From: Peptostreptococcaceae bacterium
Lineage (GTDB): Bacteria > Bacillota > Clostridia > Peptostreptococcales > Anaerovoracaceae
DNA length: 64,000 bases
Direction: 5' to 3'
Assembly (NCBI GenBank): GCA_016650175.1
Contig: JAENWG010000001.1
Span: 1-64,000 of the forward strand
Positions 1-8,449 of this stretch are shown here, piece after piece. The position numbers were made by a program, and so were the translations under genes. Below the pieces are notes generated by a model, which was not told where the DNA came from, did not search any database, and saw nothing but the letters and a program-made list of their open reading frames with translations. Position 1 is the stretch's first letter. Every line of letters starts with the position of its first letter.

Positions 1-88
1 ATCCTAACTCACGCATTACAGTAGAATAACTCATATCATACTGTATTAATAGTTTCACTGCTTTTAATCGTTCTTCATAAGAAAACAT
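1..88 (-). CDS. IS3-family transposase OrfA, N-terminal fragment (runs off window)
   Basis: The reading frame from the ATG at 86-88 translates as MFSYEERLKAVKLLIQYDMS and continues to the window edge. This matches the start of the helix-turn-helix OrfA proteins of IS3/IS150-type elements, in which a YEERLKAV-like segment begins the DNA-binding domain. A GGAGGAGG ribosome-binding site lies 5 bases upstream. The frame is shorter than the ORF track cut-off, so it is not listed there. The gene is partial only because the window ends. Confidence 0.75.
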   Translation of the reverse strand, partial: MFSYEERLKAVKLLIQYDMSYSTVMRELG

Positions 89-141
89 GCGGTACCTCCT
101 CCTTGTATTATATCAAGTCCAGGTTTTTGTCCGCACCCCCA
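1..141 (-). mobile_element. Left-edge fragment of an IS3-family insertion sequence
   Basis: The element's terminus appears to be at position 141. On the minus strand the sequence changes abruptly there from dual-OB coding sequence into TGGGGGTGCGGACAAAAACC, which begins with TG as IS3-family ends do. It is followed by a strong GGAGGAGG ribosome-binding site and the start of an OrfA-type transposase. Only the upstream end lies in the window; the rest continues beyond position 1. The boundary was placed by comparing the interrupted gene with its intact paralogue at 2417-3079, which agrees up to the Leu-Leu-Asp codons and then diverges. Family assignment rests on the OrfA N-terminus and is moderately secure. 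Confidence 0.75.
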
Positions 142-320
142 TCTAACAATTTAATAAATCCACCATTTGTATAAAAACAATCTTTTTTTTGAATAGAATT
201 ATGTTTATCCATATCATTATCAATGATCCTAATCCACTCTCCTGTTTCTAAATCCTTTCCAGCGATACAATAACCATAATATTTTCTAGATTTAGTTAAA
301 ATTATCAATGTTCTTTCCAT
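108..320 (-). pseudogene. Dual-OB-type protein gene truncated by the IS3-family insertion
   Basis: The first 60 or so residues (MERTLIILTKSRKYYGYCIA and onward through GEWIRIIDND and KLLD) closely match the N-terminus of the intact paralogue at 2417-3079. The remaining ten residues before the stop at 108 are read from the insertion sequence. About 160 residues of the expected 220 are lost, so the product is probably non-functional. I prefer the ATG at 320, which has TTGAGG nine bases upstream, over the track's TTG at 335. It follows the 150-residue DUF488 gene directly, slightly overlapping it if the track start is used. This suggests an original DUF488-DUF488-dual-OB operon. Confidence 0.7.
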
Positions 321-338
321 ATGCTTATACCTCAATAA

Positions 339-791
339 TTATAAATGGACAATCTCATTCACGCCTGTTATTTCAGCGTATTGAATAAGATATTCAGCTA
401 ATAATCTTCTATGACAATTGTCTGCAGTAAGTTCACTACACAATAAACAAATACTTTTGTATTTATCTTTATACTTCGTATAAAAAACAGTTTCGGCTTT
501 TCTGCTTATTAATAAAGTCCTATATGTATATACGTATTCATCCCAATCTATGATGTTTTTTTTATAATTTGAAAGAAGTTCTTTAGATGGTGCAAAATCT
601 TCTTCATGAATATAATTAGCATTGCATATTTTTTCCAAAAAATATGGCAAATCTTTCCCTTTTGTAAATCCAGCTAATTGCGATTTATTATTTAGCCTTA
701 TGTCTAATAACAAATCCACTTTATTTTCTATTAATAAATCAAAAAAAACTTCGGCACTTTTTTTACTAAAACCTATAGTATAAATTTTCAA
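339..791 (-). CDS. DUF488 family protein (short, 150 aa)
   Basis: The protein has the hallmarks of DUF488: an N-terminal YTIGFSKKS strand-loop, an Asp-x-Arg motif (D30, R32) and the C-terminal CSE...CHR motif (C118, E120, C126, H127, R128). The biochemical function of the family is not established. The conserved Cys/His/Arg set suggests a catalytic or ligand-binding site, which is inference. The start is a TTG that overlaps the stop of the upstream DUF488 gene by four bases (TTGA), indicating translational coupling. Sequence divergence from the neighbour shows the two are ancient paralogues rather than a recent duplication. Its downstream partner, a dual-OB gene, is broken by an insertion sequence. 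Confidence 0.8.
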   Translation of the reverse strand: MKIYTIGFSKKSAEVFFDLLIENKVDLLLDIRLNNKSQLAGFTKGKDLPYFLEKICNANYIHEEDFAPSKELLSNYKKNIIDWDEYVYTYRTLLISRKAETVFYTKYKDKYKSICLLCSELTADNCHRRLLAEYLIQYAEITGVNEIVHL

Positions 792-1393
792 TTTTCATTC
801 TCCTTTCTATAACCAATCTCATGATTTTGCTTTTTATATGCTTTTGCAATCAGTTCTTTATCACTTGGATTTCCAAAAATACTTAATTGGTTTCTATTAG
901 GATAATATTTATCTAACAATAATATATCAATTTTGCTCTGTTCGATAGTCAAACTATCTGATAAAATATTGTTAACTTTCCATCCTATTTGGGACAATTG
1001 ATGTCCAACTAAAATACATCTATGGCAATTTATTGGTTCCTTTTCACTACACATAATTGCTATATTAAAACCTTTTTCTAATCCTTCTTTTACTCGTTCA
1101 ACACCTTTAATAAAACTTTTATCTTTAGCGGTTTTCTCAAAATCCAAAACACTATTTGTATATAGATTTTTATCTTTACGTCTAGCTCCAAATTCTTCTC
1201 CCATATATATATACATTATTCTGTTTTTCTTAAGTTCATTTTTAATAAGCTCCCTATTGAACTGATTTGCATATTGTGAATATGGAACACTTCTTACGTC
1301 CACTATACAATTAATTTTATAATGTTTTAGCAATTTTATAAATTCTTCATTGCTGATGGTTGAATGACCTATCGTATAAACAGTATATTCCAT
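788..1393 (-). CDS. DUF488 family protein (201 aa)
   Basis: This is a full-length DUF488 protein. YTIGHSTISNEEF at the N-terminus is followed by VDVRSVPYS (D32, R34) and the signature CSEKEPINCHR (C115, E117, C123, H124, R125). A longer C-terminal part ends in a lysine/asparagine-rich tail. The ATG at 1393 has a clear AGGAGG five bases upstream. It is the first gene of the tandem DUF488 pair. Its GHS and SVPYSxY motifs are more typical of the family than those of the shorter partner. Function is unknown. Paired DUF488 genes beside dual-OB proteins occur in accessory and defence-like neighbourhoods (general recollection, not checked here). Confidence 0.85.
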   Translation of the reverse strand: MEYTVYTIGHSTISNEEFIKLLKHYKINCIVDVRSVPYSQYANQFNRELIKNELKKNRIMYIYMGEEFGARRKDKNLYTNSVLDFEKTAKDKSFIKGVERVKEGLEKGFNIAIMCSEKEPINCHRCILVGHQLSQIGWKVNNILSDSLTIEQSKIDILLLDKYYPNRNQLSIFGNPSDKELIAKAYKKQNHEIGYRKENEN

Positions 1394-1972
1394 TATTCCT
1401 CCTATACTTTTTTAAATCTATAATTAATGTCATATTTAAAAAGTAACTATACACCTTATAGGTTATTTTATACCTTAATTTACTAACGTTAATAAAAATT
1501 ATATCATATCTAATTGATTCCAACAATTATTTGCATTTATTTGATTGAAAATAATTAATATTATATTAAGATGGATTTTTATCGATATAGCACTTTTCTT
1601 AATTATAGTAAATTAAACATATAATATTTAAAATCTTCTTCACTAATAATACTAACAGAGCTTCGTAAATTTTAGTTTCTTATTCACATATTAAATCATA
1701 CTTTGGCACTTATACTTCCAATACACATGCATCTCATAATCAACACCAACATCTTACCTTCAAATCGATTTAGCAACCTCAGTATTGCGGTAATTATTCA
1801 TGTACCTTCCAAAGTTTAATTCTAGAATAACTGTCGTTGTATCCCATTTTATAATATCTCTTTGGTTTTATTCATACTTAATAATATTAGGACAGTTTTA
1901 AAAATAAGTTTGTTTAACTCCAAATCAATGAGATTAAATCTTTTTTTCGTTTAATTAGTATTCATTATTTTT
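1394..1972. other. AT-rich non-coding stretch, nothing recognised
   Basis: About 580 bases between the DUF488 pair and a degraded reading frame. All frames are closed by frequent stops. I saw no RNA gene, clear terminator, inverted repeat or insertion-sequence end. It probably holds the promoter of the DUF488 operon, but no convincing -35/-10 pair could be fixed. Confidence 0.5.
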
Positions 1973-2416
1973 TTAATCATCATCGCAATCCCAATCATCA
2001 TTATAGTAATAATCGTAAGCATCTTTAACGCATGGATAACCCTCGTCTTCAAGCACTCTAGCTTTATCCAATTCCATTGAATCATTGTCTAAATCTCGTT
2101 CATATTTTAAATTATAAACATCTTCACAATCTAAATCTAATCTTTTTTGGTATCCAGAAGTACAAATATTAACACTACTCTTATTTTCCCTATTTCTTAC
2201 TTTATCTGGTACTATAGATTTTTCGCTTCTTGTAACATGCTCAAACGCTCAACTATTATTCGGATTATTTATTCTATACTTTTGGTCAATTATTTTCTTT
2301 TCTTTTAAATGATTGAACCACAATACATCGTCATTTTTATTATTAAACAATTTACAAGGTTGTTCATAATACTTCAAACTAAAAAACTGTACCAGTAAAA
2401 GTAATTCTTGTTTAAA
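1973..2416 (-). pseudogene. Degraded or start-less reading frame downstream of the dual-OB gene
   Basis: Reading on in the same frame past the TAA of the dual-OB gene gives 55 sense codons (including YYEQPCKLFNNKNDDVLWFN). They end at a TGA at 2249-2251, and another 91 sense codons follow to a TAA at 1973-1975, ending in a very acidic WDCDDD tail. Neither segment has a good start codon with a ribosome-binding site, but the composition looks protein-like. It is most simply the remnant of a separate gene that was fused or adjacent, inactivated by stops. The neighbouring dual-OB protein looks complete without it. No family was recognised. Confidence 0.45.
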
Positions 2417-3079
2417 TTAAAAACTAACATATTCGTTTCCATCAAATATCGCTGCAATTAATTTAAAATGTCTGTTATTAAATTCCTCGGCTAAACTAAC
2501 CACAATTTTTATACAATTTAAGGTTAAACTATTTTCAGATTCAACTTTATCATAATGACGATTAACAAAGTCCTCATCTGTAATATCTATATCACTCAAC
2601 CAATTTCCATTATATTTAATATCCGCTTTTAGTCTATGTTCTTTATTTAAATTTATTTTAATTATTAATACTTCTGCTGTAACCAATTGCAAAGAATATA
2701 CTTTTGGTTTTTCTTCAATAATTTCCTTTCTGATTGTTCTATTATTATCATAAAAAATATTATCATAATTATCCTCTAACTTATCTAATACATATTCTTT
2801 ATATCTACCATTAGGTTCGAACTTATAATTATTTAACACCCAATTTTCTGGTTGAGAATGATTTTTATTAAAAGGTAATCTGACATCTACTCTCACCACA
2901 TCTAGTAAATTAATACTCTTACCCTCACTATTAAAAAACTTGCTTTTTTTAATAGAATTATGTTTATTTATATCATTGTCTATAAGCCTAATCCATTCTC
3001 CAGTTTTTAAATCCTTGCAAGCAATACAATAATCACCATCCTTCCTAGATTTTGTCAAGACTACTAATGTTTTTATCAT
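2417..3079 (-). CDS. Dual-OB-fold-type protein of DUF488-linked loci (220 aa)
   Basis: The protein begins MIKTLVVLTKSRK, has CIACKDLKTGEWIRLID in the first barrel-like part, a central VRVDVRLP segment, and ends with VSLAEEFNNRHFKLIAAIFD. This pattern matches proteins now annotated as dual-OB-containing, which travel with DUF488 genes. A nucleic-acid or modified-nucleotide recognition role is plausible for OB folds but unproven. The ORF track starts at 3121; the ATG at 3079 is preferred because GGAGG lies seven bases upstream and the family starts here. It is the intact paralogue of the gene broken at 108-320. It may have replaced it functionally, or belonged to a second locus. Confidence 0.65.
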   Translation of the reverse strand: MIKTLVVLTKSRKDGDYCIACKDLKTGEWIRLIDNDINKHNSIKKSKFFNSEGKSINLLDVVRVDVRLPFNKNHSQPENWVLNNYKFEPNGRYKEYVLDKLEDNYDNIFYDNNRTIRKEIIEEKPKVYSLQLVTAEVLIIKINLNKEHRLKADIKYNGNWLSDIDITDEDFVNRHYDKVESENSLTLNCIKIVVSLAEEFNNRHFKLIAAIFDGNEYVSF

Positions 3080-3369
3080 ATAAACCTCCAACTTTATAAT
3101 ACAATAATTATAACCACGCAAATTCTTGATATTTGAAGTTCTCTCGTTTCAAATATTTATAAATATATATCTATTTTTGCTAAATAATCTATGAAATCAT
3201 TTAAAACTTTATCGTATAATTAACTATCTCTACTTTTCATTTTTATTATAATGATAACCAAACATTATAATATGTGCAACAAAAATAAGGCTTTAAATAA
3301 TTAGAACACTTAGCTTTTAAACAGTGTTATCAATTGCTTTCAATTTATTAAATTATCATAATGATAGTC

Positions 3370-6159
3370 TTAAATTTGATATTTATGTTTTCGTAAATCA
3401 AAAGCCTTCTCCCCACCTTCTAAAATGTCGCAAATATGCTGTTGTATACCTTGTTGGTATAATATGCCTGCTTTTATCTTTCCCTGTTTATCATATATTG
3501 GTAAGTCTTCTTCTATCGCGCCAGCTCGATACTCAAATCTAAATTCGTTATTATTAGAGTTATTACCATTTTGATTTGCTATAATTATTTCTTCTGCGTC
3601 ACCACCTAACACAACATTAGCATTATGCGTAACAATAATAATTTGTCTTTGAATTTTTTTTAATTTAATAAAAGGAATTAAATCTTCATATATTGAACGA
3701 TTATCTAAATCATCTTCAGGTTGGTCAATTAATATTGGGCATTTGCTATCAGCCATATCAATTAACAATTTAAGCAAAACCAAAGCTTTTTTCCCTGGAG
3801 ACATTTCTTCAATTGTATCATTATCCATTTTTACATTATACGTTGTATTATACCAATCATTAATAATACTCCTCAGTACATATTCAAGCGTTTGATTTTT
3901 TACAATAGGCAATTCTCCATTTATACTTGCCAAAATCAATTCACGCAAATTTTCTTTACTAAAGTATTGGATATCAAAATCTTCTATATCTAATATCTCT
4001 TTTTTAGCTTTTAAAGTGCGTTTATCAAATAATGTTTGCATCATATTAAGGAAGGCTTCACTTCTGAAAGGTGTTCTAACAGTAAACTCTAACCCTTCAC
4101 TTTCCAATTTTAAATTGTCATTTATATCATTTGCATATTTATTATGAATACTATCAAATTCATCAAAAACAGAGGCAACATAATTTATTACAGCTGTTTT
4201 TTCCTTCTCTTTTTGTTTTTTTTCTATCTCAACTTTTTTATACTTTATTAATTTTCCTTTTTCCTTTTCAATAGCTTTAGTCAAATTTACAATAGATTCA
4301 TTTCCAGAAATTAGTTTACCTATACGATCCCTAATACTTTTATACTCTTCTAAAGTTTTTGTTTTCTCACGTTTCTCTTCTTTAAGTAAATTCAGTATTT
4401 TACTTCGACTTGAGGTCCAAGAAGCATTTGCAATAAGTATTGCATTTTTTATGGCTTCATTTATCTTTTCTTCAGTTTTATTAGAATAACAATCCGTAAT
4501 ATCAATAGGACTAACTAGTGTTATTGTTTTTTCTAATTCTATAATATCATTTTCAATTAAATTCAATCCATTTTCGATTTTTGAAATATTATCAAGAGCT
4601 ACATCGTATTTATCAATTTCATCAGATGATAATGAGAATTTCTTTGAAAGATTAATTTTTTGTATTTGTAGCTTTTTTATTTCTTTTTCTATACCATCAA
4701 ACGACCCTAATTCTTTTTCTTCATTTATCTTTTCTTCAATAAATTTATTCACTTGTATTAAATCGTAAATTTTTTTATCAATTTTCGGCTTAAAAATACT
4801 AAGCTTTTCTTCCATTTCCTTATATGATTTTCTTGCCTTATCGGAGGATAAAACTATATCTTTTATGATTTTATCTATCTCAGTAGTTTCTTCATTAGAT
4901 TCACTTAAACGATTCAAATAACTTTGAGGAATATAGACAATTTTGTGAATTTTGTCAGTAGTTTCTACACCGCATTCTCCATCAGCCCAATACACCTTAA
5001 TATCCGAAACTCTTTTTGATCCCAATTTTGTTATATTAATTTTTTCTACAACTTGCTTTTCGTCTATTGCAGAAGCCAAATTCTGTAATAATAATGATTT
5101 GCCAGTTGATTTCCCTCCAATAATACATGTCAATTTATCGTTAAAAACTATAGGTTCTTCAGAAAATTCATCATTTTTAAATTTAACTGCTTTAATTACA
5201 TGATAATCCGGTTTACTTTCTGGAATAATGGATGATATACACACACGGTCTTTTGGCTCATAAAGAACTTGCTTTAATCCATTAAATGTTGGATTTGCTT
5301 TTATCCAACAATACTTATTTTCGTCAGGCTCAAATACTTTCTTTAGTTCATGTGCATCTGAACCATGTATGCAAGGCATTAAAGATCCGCATTTATTTTT
5401 GACCTTATTTTCATCATCAACCCCTAAACCTAGAAAATAGCTTATATCACTAGGTTGACTTGAAAATACAAAATCTGCAAATTTATACACGTTTTTTCTT
5501 ACCGTATCTAGCTGTGATGATTGATCTTTTCCTAAATATGACTTATTGGCTACTACTCCACTCACCCCATCCGCAGTATTATTTGATATTGCTATTATTG
5601 TTTTTGCACGTAAATCTTTATCTTCATCGAAAATCGTTTGCAAGCAATCCAAATTGGGGACAAATTGGTTCACCCCCTCTTTATATGCTTTGACATCATC
5701 ATAATTAATATTAATTGTTTTACCAAGCCTAATTAAATCTTTTTTTACAGCTGAATAATTTGTATTATCAGTACGTATATTCAATCTAGCAAAAAAACGT
5801 GCTTCTAGCTCTTCTTCAATATTCGGATCAAACAAAAAATGAATGTTAACAGCTGACTTAGAAGATATAGGAGTAATTCTCATCTCAACATTAGGTATTA
5901 CCAATTTAATGCAATTTGGTAATTTATTATCCTTAATTACTTTTTTATAATTGGCTATCGATAAATAATCAGTTATACCCATTACTGATATAGCTTTTAA
6001 TGGGTCCTTCCCATCACCAACATAATTATCAATAGCAGTATAATAATTTAACCATTTTTCATGTTCGTTTTTCCCATTAAAATTATCATTCTTATTTGTC
6101 CCTGGTGTATGTATATGTAAGTCCCATCTACGCCATTCGGATCCTCTTTCATAGTTCAT
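3370..6159 (-). CDS. PHP-domain / SMC-like ATPase, TrlF-type (929 aa)
   Basis: The N-terminal third is a PHP phosphoesterase domain with metal-ligand motifs WDLHIHTPGT (H15, H17), GITDY (61-65), a glutamate at 92 and HGSDAH (265-270). The remainder is an SMC/RecN-like ATPase. Walker A GGKSTGKS (348-355) is followed by a long coiled-coil stretch of lysine/glutamate heptads, an ABC-signature-like MSPGKKALVLL and Walker B CPILIDQPEDDLD. Public annotation names similar proteins TrlF family AAA-like ATPases. Such PHP-ATPase fusions occur in mobile, defence-associated regions; nuclease or nucleotide phosphatase activity gated by ATP is inference. It sits next to the DUF488/dual-OB genes with no obvious partner toxin. 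The ATG at 6159 has only a weak upstream AAAGTGAG. Confidence 0.8.
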   Translation of the reverse strand: MNYERGSEWRRWDLHIHTPGTNKNDNFNGKNEHEKWLNYYTAIDNYVGDGKDPLKAISVMGITDYLSIANYKKVIKDNKLPNCIKLVIPNVEMRITPISSKSAVNIHFLFDPNIEEELEARFFARLNIRTDNTNYSAVKKDLIRLGKTININYDDVKAYKEGVNQFVPNLDCLQTIFDEDKDLRAKTIIAISNNTADGVSGVVANKSYLGKDQSSQLDTVRKNVYKFADFVFSSQPSDISYFLGLGVDDENKVKNKCGSLMPCIHGSDAHELKKVFEPDENKYCWIKANPTFNGLKQVLYEPKDRVCISSIIPESKPDYHVIKAVKFKNDEFSEEPIVFNDKLTCIIGGKSTGKSLLLQNLASAIDEKQVVEKINITKLGSKRVSDIKVYWADGECGVETTDKIHKIVYIPQSYLNRLSESNEETTEIDKIIKDIVLSSDKARKSYKEMEEKLSIFKPKIDKKIYDLIQVNKFIEEKINEEKELGSFDGIEKEIKKLQIQKINLSKKFSLSSDEIDKYDVALDNISKIENGLNLIENDIIELEKTITLVSPIDITDCYSNKTEEKINEAIKNAILIANASWTSSRSKILNLLKEEKREKTKTLEEYKSIRDRIGKLISGNESIVNLTKAIEKEKGKLIKYKKVEIEKKQKEKEKTAVINYVASVFDEFDSIHNKYANDINDNLKLESEGLEFTVRTPFRSEAFLNMMQTLFDKRTLKAKKEILDIEDFDIQYFSKENLRELILASINGELPIVKNQTLEYVLRSIINDWYNTTYNVKMDNDTIEEMSPGKKALVLLKLLIDMADSKCPILIDQPEDDLDNRSIYEDLIPFIKLKKIQRQIIIVTHNANVVLGGDAEEIIIANQNGNNSNNNEFRFEYRAGAIEEDLPIYDKQGKIKAGILYQQGIQQHICDILEGGEKAFDLRKHKYQI

Positions 6160-6393
6160 TTTCTATAACACTCACTTTCTAAATTAATTAAAATAAAATT
6201 CAAACTATAGCATTACATAAATTATATATTATTTTTCGGAAAATATTCACATATTTATAATTAGAATCCAAAGATTTTTCTATATCCTTTAGATTTCATT
6301 TTTAATTAATTTATGCTTTATTTATTAGTTCTATGTTGCACATAGTTCTCCGATTGCACTCATATAAAATTAATTCTTTTGTTAGTTATGTAA

Positions 6394-6687
6394 TCACTTT
6401 TTTGCTTCTTCTTTCAATTCAATTATATCTATATTACTAGTACTATTAATTCCATTGTTAATAGAATTAAGTAATTCTATGATTTTACCAAATCCGTAAA
6501 TGAAAATACTTACAATAAAAAATGCCAGAAATATCACGCAAAAACCTACTATGCCATAACTACCATAAGTACCATAAGAATAAACACTTCCAAACACCGA
6601 TACTACTAAACCTACAATAACTCCTACTACTCCGTTTAAAATAGCTATTGTTTTTATCACCGAAGCTGTCATACTCTTTTTACCCAT
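6394..6687 (-). CDS. Small two-helix membrane protein (97 aa), unknown function
   Basis: The protein has two hydrophobic segments, roughly residues 10-35 and 45-70. A Gly/Ser/Tyr-rich loop (SYGTYGSYG) separates them, and the polar C-terminus contains ELKEEAKK. The ATG is preceded by AGAGG at a five- to six-base distance, so it is a real gene. It stands alone between the PHP-ATPase and the guaA terminator. I recognise no family beyond generic small membrane proteins. Confidence 0.7.
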   Translation of the reverse strand: MGKKSMTASVIKTIAILNGVVGVIVGLVVSVFGSVYSYGTYGSYGIVGFCVIFLAFFIVSIFIYGFGKIIELLNSINNGINSTSNIDIIELKEEAKK

Positions 6688-6804
6688 ATCTACCTCTTCA
6701 ATTAAATATCATCTAGTTATAACTAGCTCTTTTATTATATCATCTCTGTTTCCTTACAATAATCTATTTGTTCCAAAAATACGTCTAAATATTACATGAA
6801 CATA

Positions 6805-6842
6805 CTAAAAAACCCCTTAGAGCGTTTGACTCTAAAGGGTTC
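6805..6842 (-). terminator. Rho-independent terminator of guaA
   Basis: On the minus strand AACCCTTTAGAG, a seven-base loop and CTCTAAGGGGTT form a 12-bp stem followed by TTTTAG, directly downstream of the guaA stop. Confidence 0.9.
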
Positions 6843-6854
6843 GTACTTATTGCC

Positions 6855-8390
6855 TTATTCGAATTCTATAGTTCCTGGTGGCTTACCTGTCAAGTCATAA
6901 AAGACTCTGTTAACATGTTCAACTTCATTTACAATTCTAGTAGTGACCTTCTCTAGTAGGTCCCAAGGTAGATTAGCAGATTCAGCAGTCATAAAGTCAG
7001 TAGTTGTTACTGCTCTTAGAACTATTGCATAATCATATGTTCTGAAGTCTCCCATAACGCCAACTGAACGCATGTTAGTAAGTGCTGCGAAATATTGGTT
7101 AGCAACTACTCCTGACTTGTCGAGCTCTTCTCTATATATTGCATCAGCTTCTTGTACTATTATTACCTTTTCCTCAGTTACTTCGCCTATTATTCTAATT
7201 CCAAGTCCAGGACCTGGGAACGGTTGCCTATTAACTAAATAATCAGGTAATCCAAGTTCTCTACCGAGCGATCTTACTTCGTCCTTAAAAAGCATTCTAA
7301 GGGGCTCTATTATCTCTTTGAAGTCTACGTAGTCAGGAAGGCCCCCAACGTTGTGGTGTGACTTAATAACGGCTGATTTGCCTAGTCCTGATTCTATAAC
7401 ATCAGGATAAATTGTGCCTTGAACAAGATAATCAACAGTTCCTATCTTTTTAGCTTCTTCTTCGAAGACTCTAATGAACTCTTCTCCAATTATCTTTCTC
7501 TTCTCTTCAGGCTCAGTTATACCTTTAAGTTTATCATAATATCTTTTTTGAGCATCAACTTTAATAAAGTTAAGATCATAGTCTCCACCAGCTCCAAAAA
7601 TTCTTTCTACTTCTAAAGCTTCATCTTTCCTCAGTAGCCCGTGGTCAACGAAAACACAGGTCAATTGACTTCCTATAGCTTTAGACAGTAAAACAGCTGC
7701 TACGCTAGAATCAACGCCACCTGACAGTGCGCAAAGAACCTTGCCGCCCTTTACTTTATCTCTTATCAGTTTAATCTGCTCCTCAGCATAAGAATCCATC
7801 TTCCATTCACCTTTGCAACCACAAATATTAGTTACAAAGTTTTTAAGAATCTTAGGGCCTTCGTCTGTATGATTAACTTCAGGATGAAACTGAATCGCAT
7901 AAAGATCATCTTCTCTGTTTTCCATAACAGCTACTGGGCAATCACTAGTATGAGCAACTATTTCAAATCCATTAGGTATATCAGATATGTAGTCAACGTG
8001 GCTCATCCAACATGTCGTATTATCTAATACATCACTAAGAATCCCATCTCTACCATCTATTATCAATCCAGCTTTACCAAATTCACTAACAGGTGCAGTA
8101 CTTACTTTACCGCCAAACTGATGAGTCATCATTTGAGCTCCATAGCAAAGACCAAGAATAGGAACTCCTAGCTTATATATCTCCATAGATAACTTAGGAG
8201 AGTTTTCCTCATACACGCTATTTGGTCCGCCTGTCAATACTATACCCTTTGGGTTTTTAGCCTTAATCTCATCAATAGATATATCATAATTGTGCACTTC
8301 GCAGTATACGTTAAACTCTCTGACACGTCTAGCAATAAGCTGGTTGTATTGTCCTCCAAAATCAAGAACTAATATCATCTCTTTAATCAA
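6855..8390 (-). CDS. guaA: GMP synthase (glutamine-hydrolysing)
   Basis: Converts XMP to GMP using ATP and glutamine-derived ammonia, the last step of guanine nucleotide synthesis in the cytosol. The class I glutamine amidotransferase domain shows the nucleophile in LGLCYGAQ (C82) and the partners in FHPEV (H169, E171). The ATP-pyrophosphatase domain carries the SGGVDS P-loop (223-228), and the C-terminal dimerisation domain has [17 protein letters not shown] and the usual PGTIEFE end. The 511-residue length is normal. The start is a TTG at 8390 supported by GGGAGG seven bases upstream; an in-frame ATG four codons later has no comparable site. It follows guaB closely, with a small hairpin between them. 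Confidence 0.98.
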   Translation of the reverse strand: MIKEMILVLDFGGQYNQLIARRVREFNVYCEVHNYDISIDEIKAKNPKGIVLTGGPNSVYEENSPKLSMEIYKLGVPILGLCYGAQMMTHQFGGKVSTAPVSEFGKAGLIIDGRDGILSDVLDNTTCWMSHVDYISDIPNGFEIVAHTSDCPVAVMENREDDLYAIQFHPEVNHTDEGPKILKNFVTNICGCKGEWKMDSYAEEQIKLIRDKVKGGKVLCALSGGVDSSVAAVLLSKAIGSQLTCVFVDHGLLRKDEALEVERIFGAGGDYDLNFIKVDAQKRYYDKLKGITEPEEKRKIIGEEFIRVFEEEAKKIGTVDYLVQGTIYPDVIESGLGKSAVIKSHHNVGGLPDYVDFKEIIEPLRMLFKDEVRSLGRELGLPDYLVNRQPFPGPGLGIRIIGEVTEEKVIIVQEADAIYREELDKSGVVANQYFAALTNMRSVGVMGDFRTYDYAIVLRAVTTTDFMTAESANLPWDLLEKVTTRIVNEVEHVNRVFYDLTGKPPGTIEFE

Positions 8391-8408
8391 AATATTTCCT
8401 CCCTATTA

Positions 8409-8438
8409 AAAAACCTTTAAACAAAGTTCAAAGGTTTT
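8409..8438 (-). terminator. Hairpin between guaB and guaA (weak terminator or attenuator)
   Basis: On the minus strand AAACCTTT, an 11-base loop and AAAGGTTT form an 8-bp stem followed by a run of T. It lies only a few bases before the guaA ribosome-binding site. It could reduce read-through from guaB into guaA. Confidence 0.6.
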
Positions 8439-8449
8439 AATATATATTT

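Noticed and set aside
1394-1972. Possible CRISPR array or small RNA in the AT-rich gap
   Set aside because: No regularly spaced repeats were found, and the local A/T runs do not form convincing stems.
2249-2251. In-frame TGA considered as a selenocysteine codon
   Set aside because: There is no plausible hairpin directly after it, no redox motif around it (NNS-stop-AFEH), and a TAA already precedes it in the same frame, so pseudogene decay is the simpler reading.
3324-3542. Plus-strand ORF of 72 residues overlapping the end of the PHP-ATPase gene
   Set aside because: Most of its length is antisense to a well-supported gene and it has no convincing ribosome-binding site; it is a shadow frame.
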